Shown here in pieces: positions 27,112 through 33,918 of a stretch of 64,000 bases of DNA. The stretch spans positions 371,105-435,104 of the forward strand of contig NZ_ATVT01000002.1 of assembly GCF_000420865.1 (NCBI RefSeq), read 5' to 3'. The notes beneath the pieces are model-generated. The model did no database searches and was not told where the DNA came from. It was given only the letters and a program-made list of their open reading frames with translations. The DNA comes from Butyrivibrio sp. XPD2006 (lineage in GTDB: Bacteria > Bacillota > Clostridia > Lachnospirales > Lachnospiraceae). The stretch's first letter is position 1; each line of letters begins with the position of its first letter. A program made the translations under genes and the position numbers.

Positions 27112-27321
27112 TTAATTACCCATCGACGCAATCAGCGCATCGATCTCTGCCTGTGAAAGCATCTTGCCCGGGTCAGCAGGCGCAGCTGCTGCCGGTGCCG
27201 AAGCTGCAGGCGTAGGAACAGAAGCCGGGCTGAAACCACCGCCGCCTCCGGCCTGTGAAGATTTTCCCATTATGCTGGCAAGAAGTTCCTGCTGTTCAGG
27301 GCTTAATCCGTTTGCATCCAT
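27112..27321 (-). CDS. 69-residue protein with C-terminal FliM-type CheY-binding motif
   Basis: A short protein: an N-terminal helix (NGLSPEQQELLASIMGK), a glycine-rich then Ala/Pro-rich flexible linker (about 22-52), and a C-terminal LSQAEIDALIASMG (55-68). LSQAEIDAL is identical to the N-terminal segment of E. coli FliM that binds phosphorylated CheY. No FliM, FliN or other flagellar domain is present, and the motif is at the C-terminus instead of the N-terminus. A ribosome site AAGGAAG lies nine bases before the ATG, and a terminator follows. It sits directly upstream of a chemoreceptor gene. Likely a chemotaxis or flagellar-switch accessory peptide; this is inference from the motif. Confidence 0.65.
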   Translation of the reverse strand: MDANGLSPEQQELLASIMGKSSQAGGGGGFSPASVPTPAASAPAAAAPADPGKMLSQAEIDALIASMGN

Positions 27322-27416
27322 GTGCTGAGCTTCCTTTCAAACTTTTCCTAATAGCATTTTACTTATTCACTCTATATATCGTCAAATAACATTTTTATAA
27401 ACAGTATATTAATACT

Positions 27417-29372
27417 CTAGTTCTTTTCTCTGATAAGTCCGCTCTCAAAGGCTTTTAAAAGATCTTTAAGATCATCGATCTGGCGCTGCAAACCCTTACC
27501 TATATCGGTGTCACGGACCAGTATTCGTCTTTTGGTTTTCTCAGTTATCTGAATGGTCGGTGTATTCTCTTTTCCCTTAACAAAAGGCTTGTGCTGGGCA
27601 AGAGCCAGATGATGGGAGTTATAGATAAGAGTATAGCCGGCAATTCCGGTCTGCTCATGATATGCCTTGGAAATTCCTCCGTCTATGATATAGAGCTTGC
27701 CGTTTGCCTTGACGGGGCTTTCACCCTTTGCGGTCTTTACGGGAACATGGCCGTTTATGATATGAGCCCATTCAGGATCAAGGCCAAAATCTTTTAATAT
27801 CTTTTCAGCGTAAGGTTCCATGCCGGAGAACTTGTAATAAGGATTAAAGTTCTCTTTTGTCAGCTCTTTTTCATGCTTCAGGAACATGCGCTCAAAGGTG
27901 GTTATCTTGTCTTTTCCGAAGAGTGGTGAATACGGTCCGCACCACAGATACCACATAAGATCAACTGCGTCCTGCTTTTTCTTCGGATCATCCCTTCCGT
28001 CCAAAAAGAACGCATCGTGCGCCTTCTTGTTGATGTAGTCCATCAGCTCTTTTCCCGAAAAACTTCCGTCGGTTGTGGTCATGGGAACAAAGTTTCCGCT
28101 CTCATCCATGGGAATGCAGCCGTGGTAAAGAAGGTTCTCGTTGACTATTCTGTACATTCCGCCGTGGGAGTACAGGAACTGGACGTGCTTTATAAGGAGC
28201 TGCGAGTGCATGAAGGAAAATCTCAGAGTTCTCATGAGATCTTCTTCTGCTTCTGTCAGCCTGTAGGGATCTGACGGGTCGATGGTCGGGAAGTTTGTGT
28301 CGTTAAGCTTATAGGTCTTTTCCCCGATGGTGATCTCGCCCTTGTCGTAATCGATCTTGTCCAGAAGGAGTCTCTCCTCAAGGCCGTACTCGGGGTGCTT
28401 TTTGATGAGCTGTCCTTCTAGCTTTAACTGAATGATACTGATGGCCTTGCACATCTTGGCAGCAAGCTTGGGGTTTACCGCATCGTACTTGTTCTCGTCA
28501 AGGATGTGGGTCTTAAAGCATTCGCAGGGATCGTCGCCGTAAACTTCCGCAGCGAACATGGAAAGCGGACGAAGGTTGATACCATAGCCGTCCTCCAGCG
28601 CATCAAAGGTGTTGTAGCTTGTTCCGATGCGTAGCACGTTGGCGATGCAGGCTGTATTGCCACAGGCAGCACCCATCCAGTCTATGTCGTGATTGCCCCA
28701 CTGGATATCGACATCGTGGAAGTTCATGATCTCTTCCATAACAAGGTCGGGTCTTGCACCTCTGTCAAAAATGTCTCCGATGATGTGAAGAGAATCGATG
28801 GTGAGATTCTGGATCAGCTCGCAGAGCGCTATGATAAACTCATCGGCAAAATCGATCTCAATGATGCCGTTTATGATCTCGCTGTAATAGAGCTTCTTAT
28901 TAAAGTCGTTCATGTCGAGGTGAAGAAGCTCATCTATTGCATATGCATAATCTGCAGGCATTTTCTTGCGGACCTTGGATCTTGTGTACTTGGAGCTCAC
29001 CACACGGCAAATAGAGATAAGCCTGTTTATGGTTATCTTCTGATGCTCCTGAAGGTCCTTCAGGGAATAGCTGTCGTCATGCCTTATTTCATCTATAACT
29101 TCTCTGGGATAATAAATAAGATTGGCCAGCTGAAGCTGCTCCGCCTCCGTCATCTGATTGCCGAAGGTCTCTTCAATCTTGGCCCTTATGATACCGGACG
29201 AGCTTCGAAGCAGATGCGAAAACGCCTCGTACTCGCCGTGAATGTCGGAAAAGAAATACTCAGTTCCCTTAGGGAGCGCGCAGATTGCACGAAGATTGAT
29301 GATCTCCGCTGCTGCCTTCCTTGAATTGGGAAACTCCTTACTAAGTAGACGCAGATACTCGATATTTTTCAT
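27417..29372 (-). CDS. fbp: Fructose-1,6-bisphosphatase, class 3
   Basis: A 651-residue Firmicutes-type (class III) fructose-1,6-bisphosphatase, which hydrolyses fructose-1,6-bisphosphate to fructose-6-phosphate for gluconeogenesis. It belongs to the calcineurin-like metallophosphatases: metal motifs FFSDIHGEYEAF, IGDIFDRGARPD, WGNHDIDWMGA and later INGHVPV, each with the expected Asp/His/Asn. The length agrees with the family (about 640-670). Start at 29372 follows GGGGGAT at five bases; the longer frame to 29390 lacks a site. The 27112 microprotein gene lies 95 bp downstream. Confidence 0.95.
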   Translation of the reverse strand: MKNIEYLRLLSKEFPNSRKAAAEIINLRAICALPKGTEYFFSDIHGEYEAFSHLLRSSSGIIRAKIEETFGNQMTEAEQLQLANLIYYPREVIDEIRHDDSYSLKDLQEHQKITINRLISICRVVSSKYTRSKVRKKMPADYAYAIDELLHLDMNDFNKKLYYSEIINGIIEIDFADEFIIALCELIQNLTIDSLHIIGDIFDRGARPDLVMEEIMNFHDVDIQWGNHDIDWMGAACGNTACIANVLRIGTSYNTFDALEDGYGINLRPLSMFAAEVYGDDPCECFKTHILDENKYDAVNPKLAAKMCKAISIIQLKLEGQLIKKHPEYGLEERLLLDKIDYDKGEITIGEKTYKLNDTNFPTIDPSDPYRLTEAEEDLMRTLRFSFMHSQLLIKHVQFLYSHGGMYRIVNENLLYHGCIPMDESGNFVPMTTTDGSFSGKELMDYINKKAHDAFFLDGRDDPKKKQDAVDLMWYLWCGPYSPLFGKDKITTFERMFLKHEKELTKENFNPYYKFSGMEPYAEKILKDFGLDPEWAHIINGHVPVKTAKGESPVKANGKLYIIDGGISKAYHEQTGIAGYTLIYNSHHLALAQHKPFVKGKENTPTIQITEKTKRRILVRDTDIGKGLQRQIDDLKDLLKAFESGLIREKN

Positions 29373-29531
29373 AATATCCCCCGTTAACAAACAGAAATTT
29401 ATGACTTTTTGACATCTATATCATAAATTATCTCTACGAAAACGTTTGCTGGTCTTTGAGTCTGGTCAAGTTTTCTCGTTATCTTTTTGTCAGCTGTGAT
29501 TTTGGATTATCCGGCGCCGGTCCAACGCCTG

Positions 29532-30167
29532 TCATGCCTTCTTGCCGGTCTTGCAGATGTCCTTGAGACAGCATTCAGCACAGTTGGGGCGACGAGCGAT
29601 GCACACCGCTCTTCCGTGGTCAACAAATCTGTGGCAAAGTCCGTTTCCTTCTTCCGGCGGGATTATCTTCCACAGCTCTTTTTCCACCTTGGCAGGTTCC
29701 TTGATATCATCCACAAGGCCGATCAGATTACAGAGCCTGATGCAGTGGGTATCGGTCACGATGGCTGGTTTGCCATAGACATCACCGAGGACGAGGTTAG
29801 CGCTCTTCCTGCCAACTCCCGGGAGCTTTAATAGCTCTTCCATGGTATCCGGGACCTTGTCATTATAGGTTTCATGCAGCATCTTCATGCATGCCGAAAT
29901 GTCCCTTGCCTTGGAATTACCAAGTCCGCAGGGACGAACTATTTCCTCTATCTCTTCCACCGGCGCCTCAGCCAGCGCTTCAACGCTTGGAAACTTCTCA
30001 TATAATAGCGGTGTGATCATGTCCACTCTTTTGTCTGTGCACTGCGCAGCAAGTCTCACACTCACCAGCAGCTGCCACGCCTTGTCATACGCCAGGGTAC
30101 AGTTGGAATCCGGATATTCTTTTTTTAATCTCTCGATCACCTCAAGAGCAAGCTTCTTCTTAGTCAT
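29532..30167 (-). CDS. nth: Endonuclease III (DNA glycosylase/AP lyase)
   Basis: A 211-residue base-excision repair enzyme removing oxidised pyrimidines. The helix-hairpin-helix LLKLPGVGRKSANLVLG contains the catalytic Lys, and VTDTHCIRLCN contains the catalytic Asp. The C-terminal [4Fe-4S] cluster motif C-x6-C-x2-C-x5-C is complete in CIARRPNCAECCLKDIC. Length is typical. The upstream region is occupied by REP-like repeats from 30182, leaving only about 14 bp before the start and no clear ribosome site, so its promoter must lie in or beyond the repeats. Confidence 0.95.
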   Translation of the reverse strand: MTKKKLALEVIERLKKEYPDSNCTLAYDKAWQLLVSVRLAAQCTDKRVDMITPLLYEKFPSVEALAEAPVEEIEEIVRPCGLGNSKARDISACMKMLHETYNDKVPDTMEELLKLPGVGRKSANLVLGDVYGKPAIVTDTHCIRLCNLIGLVDDIKEPAKVEKELWKIIPPEEGNGLCHRFVDHGRAVCIARRPNCAECCLKDICKTGKKA

Positions 30168-30181
30168 AGCATAATCATAAT

Positions 30182-30272
30182 GGTCCCCGGGGACGGGGTC
30201 AAGGGACCATTTTTGGTCCCTGGGGACGGAGTCAGGGGACCATTTTTATAAAGTCATCGGGGACGGTTTTCT
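30182..30272. repeat. REP-like repeats, tandem direct units (copy 3)
   Basis: Two direct units at 30182-30210 and 30215-30243 (GGTCCC-GGGGACGG cores, differing at a few bases) are followed by a third core GGGGACGG at about 30259-30266 that lies within the 3' end of the O-antigen-ligase-like gene. The units are in direct orientation, unlike the inverted pairs at 951 and 33811. Confidence 0.85.
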
Positions 30273-31540
30273 TTGTCTCCGCCTGCAATTCCGAGCATGA
30301 TGAAAAACATCGGTGTCGCCACCACAACAGAAAAGCTGAGCATTCCATATACTATATATGAAATGACACAAAGCATTGCTGCGTTTTGGCAGCGGGATGT
30401 AATATCTCTTTTGACAAAAGAATTGATGAACACCCCGAGCATGACAATATAAATAACCACGCCGATGATTCCTATTCCAATAAGATAATCAAAATATTCG
30501 CTGTGGGACGATGTCAATGCAAGTCCGCCAAAATTAGCATTAAACTCCGCAAGAAGATTTTGATCCGTCAAAAGAAATTCATCCAAAGCGTAGGTGTAAC
30601 AGTTGGGCCCCACGCCAAGCAGTAATTCTCTGATATTAAAGTTTTTAAGAAGTCCTCCCGAAAGTTTCCAGATATATCCGCGGCCGTTGGCATAGCTGTC
30701 ATTGGACATACAGACCAGAATAATACCTATATAAGAAATAACAGAAGATGTCATCAGCAGAGTAAGTAGCTTTGATGTCACTTTAACTCCGTCTCTGCAA
30801 ACAACTTTCCAAAGCAGCATGGCGCAGAGAACCGCCACCACGGAAATCATAAGCGATTTTGTTCCTGCAAGACACCATGCAACAAGACACAGCAAAAGAT
30901 GGGCAGCATACATAGCCTTCACCAAAAGCTCTTTTGCCACAAAGATCATATAAATTGAAATCGGGATAATAACTGACATGTACTGGTTGTACCAGCCATA
31001 ATTACCTATTGTCGAAACATACAGATGATACGCGGGATCTGCGCCTTCAGGATACATGTGAAGCGGGTCAAAGCCCAGGCGATTCACAATAACAAGCACA
31101 GTCGGAATCACAGAGGAAGCTGCAATAATATGCAATATCCTGTCGTCACAGACCAGCTCCCTTGATATAAGAAAATATGAAAGCGCCATGAGCACTATTG
31201 TCAAAAGACCCATTCCAAACCCGGGAACGCCGTAGATTGCTTCCTGTTTGAAATCCGAAAGAAGTGTCGAGACCGCAGATACACCGACAAAGGCCGCCAT
31301 CATGATATCAGTCATGAGCAGTGGCTTTTTTTGTTTCCCGGGTTCGCCGTCATCTGACTTTCTTATATCTCCGATCAGCGAAACAACAAAATAAAAAATC
31401 AGCGCAAAGATGCATATCACATGATATGCCACAATCTTACGCTGGGTAATGTTATCAAAGGATCCCTCGTTGTACAGAGGCACCACAAAGAATACCGCCA
31501 ATATGTATATCCATGCCAAACAGTTTTTATTAATCTTCAT
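30254..31540 (-). CDS. O-antigen ligase/polymerase-like membrane protein (Wzy/WaaL superfamily)
   Basis: A 428-residue polytopic protein with about 11-12 predicted helices and a large loop before the last helices. The segment SHSEYFDYLIGIGIIGVVIY is the hallmark H-x-x-x-L-x-x-G-x-x-G region of the Wzy_C/O-antigen ligase family, preceded by LLGVGPNCYTYAL. Such proteins polymerise or transfer polysaccharide repeat units at the cell surface; no glycosyltransferases are adjacent, so the partner pathway is unknown. The last residues (GDKENRPR) are encoded by REP-like repeat sequence. The start ATG at 31540 has only a weak site. Confidence 0.82.
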   Translation of the reverse strand: MKINKNCLAWIYILAVFFVVPLYNEGSFDNITQRKIVAYHVICIFALIFYFVVSLIGDIRKSDDGEPGKQKKPLLMTDIMMAAFVGVSAVSTLLSDFKQEAIYGVPGFGMGLLTIVLMALSYFLISRELVCDDRILHIIAASSVIPTVLVIVNRLGFDPLHMYPEGADPAYHLYVSTIGNYGWYNQYMSVIIPISIYMIFVAKELLVKAMYAAHLLLCLVAWCLAGTKSLMISVVAVLCAMLLWKVVCRDGVKVTSKLLTLLMTSSVISYIGIILVCMSNDSYANGRGYIWKLSGGLLKNFNIRELLLGVGPNCYTYALDEFLLTDQNLLAEFNANFGGLALTSSHSEYFDYLIGIGIIGVVIYIVMLGVFINSFVKRDITSRCQNAAMLCVISYIVYGMLSFSVVVATPMFFIMLGIAGGDKENRPR

Positions 31541-31758
31541 CTCAGTACCATTTTACCACGAAAAAGTGTCAACTTTTGTTTATAAATTCATAATATTTAG
31601 TTAATCACAATTTAATATCCATGCACAAATTCAGGTACCATGCCACTTTCAGTTTAACACGAACAATTGCTCTATTGTTTTTTATTTTGCGCTGTGATAA
31701 TCTTCCCATCACTAGCGAGTAAATATGCACATTTAATTCTAAGGAGGGAATAAGTGTC

Positions 31759-33486
31759 ATGCAAAAGAATATTTTAGTTTCATTAACAGCAACTGCAACA
31801 GCATTTTCTATGATTGTTGCACCTGGTATAACTGCATTTGCGCAGGATACTCAGGTAATTGTCGGACCAACCGATGCTTCAGTTACTGTTGAAAGCATTA
31901 CAGTTGACAATGGTCAGACTGCAATCAATTCCACTAATAATGTAGTTACCGTTACAGGTGATGTAACATCATCAGGCAATGACGGCACTCAGTATTCTGT
32001 ATCATATACAGATGGGCCAAAAACATATTCCAATTCTGACAACGCTGTTATTGCCAACAACAGCAACATTACAATAGAAGGCAGCTTAAATGCAAACGGA
32101 GATGATCAGAAAGGTATCGTCGCAAATGATTCAAAGGTAACTGTAGGTGCAAATGTTTCTGCGAACGCTGCAGGTATAACGGCTTATGGCTCAGAAGTTA
32201 CTGTGAACGGCAACGTAAATTCCGCAGATGATGCAATATACGCAAAAGATCAATCCAAAGTTATCGTTGCGGGAGATGCCATTTCTACAGGTATGCATAA
32301 TAAAATGTCTGCCGGTAACTGGAATCCCGATACACATACCTATGATAGAGAATGGGAAACTTTCTCCGGAGCAGGTATAGAGACCGATGGCAGCGCCAAT
32401 ATCTATGTCGGTGGAAATGTCATTGGAATAGGAACCGCATCTGTTGGAATATTCAAGGGCAGAGAAGATCAGCAGAACAATGAGCCTTCAGGTAAAATCG
32501 TGATTGAGGGCACAATTGCAAACTCTTCAGATAATCAACTGAGAATCAATATCAGCAACCACAATTCATATGACGAAACAACAGGACAGATGGTAACAGC
32601 TACATATGCCACAAAGCAGGAACTCCTTGATTCCATTCCTGAAATTACCATATATGAAATGGATAAGCCTTTTGTAAGCGTTAATAGAACTACAGAAGAC
32701 ACAACAGTCACTAGTGAGGAAATATATAACGACGTTATAAATGCCATTAACTTCATCATCAAAAAGAGCGATGATGTAAGCTTTGCCGATGGTAATGAGA
32801 ACATAAAGACTGTCACAGCTGCTAACGGAAAAGAATTCAAGACAGTAAACATCAACGAAGCCTTCAAAATGGCAGCTAACGTTCCTGAGGGATATGAGCT
32901 CAGCGGTGGCGACAACAACAATGTCACAGTTACACCAAATGGCGATGGTACATACACACTTGTACTCACTGATATCAGAGGCGGTATCAATGTAACTATC
33001 AAGGCAGTTGTACGTCCTTCAGAGGATGGCAACACAGCAGAAGTTGTAGTTAACCCTACACCTGCATATGCTGACCCCAACCAGGCTCCTGCCGGCGCAA
33101 TCGTAGTAACAAACACATCAGCATCAGCTGAACAGGCTGCAGCATCAGCTGCAATCAGCGGTGATAAGCCTGCTAAAATGGTTAGCTTCAATATGTCACA
33201 GATCACTCCGATCCAGTACAAGGAAGCTATCATTTCTAACGTAGCTGCTGCACCTCAGGGCGGCGCACTGAACATCCAGACAGACAGAGTTGCATGCTTC
33301 GATGCAAAAATGATCGCAGCAATCAAGGCTCGTCCTGACATTGACGTAAATGTAGTATTTACATACGGTGGAAAGAGACTTAAGGTTACTATCCCTGCCG
33401 GATATGATGTTGAATCTCTCCTCGATGAATCTGGTTACTGTGGATTCTTAAGACTTATGTCAATCCTTGGATCAACAGAAATCTAA
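31759..33486 (+). CDS. Secreted protein with beta-solenoid-like repeats and a Lachnospiraceae-type C-terminal module
   Basis: A 575-residue exported protein. The signal peptide MQKNILVSLTATATAFSMIV...TAFA is likely cut at AFA/QD. Residues about 45-270 contain irregular repeats rich in Asn, Gly, Val and Thr (NSNITIEGSLNANG, DSKVTVGANVSANAAG, GSEVTVNGNVNSADD, QSKVIVAGDAIST), consistent with a right-handed beta-solenoid. A linker follows (about 290-480), then a compact C-terminal domain (about 500-575) with ARPDIDVNVVFTYGGKRLKV and CGFLRLMSILGSTEI. From memory, similar C-termini occur in other Lachnospiraceae secreted proteins. No LPXTG or SLH anchor is visible. Start follows AAGGAGGG. Function unknown; a surface or adhesion role is possible. 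Confidence 0.8.
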   Translation: MQKNILVSLTATATAFSMIVAPGITAFAQDTQVIVGPTDASVTVESITVDNGQTAINSTNNVVTVTGDVTSSGNDGTQYSVSYTDGPKTYSNSDNAVIANNSNITIEGSLNANGDDQKGIVANDSKVTVGANVSANAAGITAYGSEVTVNGNVNSADDAIYAKDQSKVIVAGDAISTGMHNKMSAGNWNPDTHTYDREWETFSGAGIETDGSANIYVGGNVIGIGTASVGIFKGREDQQNNEPSGKIVIEGTIANSSDNQLRINISNHNSYDETTGQMVTATYATKQELLDSIPEITIYEMDKPFVSVNRTTEDTTVTSEEIYNDVINAINFIIKKSDDVSFADGNENIKTVTAANGKEFKTVNINEAFKMAANVPEGYELSGGDNNNVTVTPNGDGTYTLVLTDIRGGINVTIKAVVRPSEDGNTAEVVVNPTPAYADPNQAPAGAIVVTNTSASAEQAAASAAISGDKPAKMVSFNMSQITPIQYKEAIISNVAAAPQGGALNIQTDRVACFDAKMIAAIKARPDIDVNVVFTYGGKRLKVTIPAGYDVESLLDESGYCGFLRLMSILGSTEI

Positions 33487-33506
33487 TAAAAAGACATTTG
33501 AAATAA

Positions 33507-33755
33507 TTACCACTTTTTCGCAGGGCACCTTGCGCCGTCTGCGAGGGCTCTTATCTCAACATAACAGCCACACTTTAAACATGTAGCATCAAGAAGGTTG
33601 TCACAGCTTTTACACTGTGACAACCTTTTTTCATATTTCTCATCGGAAGCCTTTTCTTCATCAGACATAAGGCTTCTGGTTTTCTCAAGCTGGGATTTGA
33701 TGTCCTCGTTGCCCGCCATATCTCTGAGCAGACATCTCTTGCAGCTGTTGTCCAT
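33507..33755 (-). CDS. Cys-rich small protein, DUF6171-like
   Basis: An 82-residue protein with seven cysteines in C-x-x-C style pairs: CKRCLLRDM near the N-terminus, then CKSCDNLLDATCLKCGCYVEIRA and a final CP. The pattern suggests one or two structural zinc sites. It resembles the short DUF6171 proteins common in Clostridia. Start at 33755 follows AAAGGA by about nine bases; a start at 33764 is also possible. It is convergent with the secreted protein gene (stop at 33486). Function unknown. Confidence 0.7.
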   Translation of the reverse strand: MDNSCKRCLLRDMAGNEDIKSQLEKTRSLMSDEEKASDEKYEKRLSQCKSCDNLLDATCLKCGCYVEIRALADGARCPAKKW

Positions 33756-33810
33756 ATATTGCATGTTCCTTTCTCTTGATAGAACCTGTGAATAAGTGGG
33801 TTGCAATTTT

Positions 33811-33910
33811 GGTCCCTGGGGACGGAGTCAAGGGGTCATTTTTTGAGAAAAACTTTGCATTAGTGCGATTCTTTTGAAAAAATGACCCCTTGACTCCGTC
33901 CCCAGGGACC
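33811..33910. repeat. REP-like long palindrome (copy 4, complete)
   Basis: Perfect 34-bp inverted arms at 33811-33844 and 33877-33910 separated by 32 bp. The arm differs from copy 1 at a few internal bases (GGAGTCAAGGGG in place of GGGGGTTAGGGG), with the same change in both arms, so the arms have co-varied. It lies eight bases beyond the clpB stop codon. Confidence 0.9.
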
Positions 33911-33918
33911 ATTTTTTA

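Noticed and set aside
32535..33233. 232-codon frame antisense to the secreted protein gene
   Set aside because: Hydrophobic look comes from the complement of Asn/Thr-rich codons; no site, overlaps a well-supported gene.
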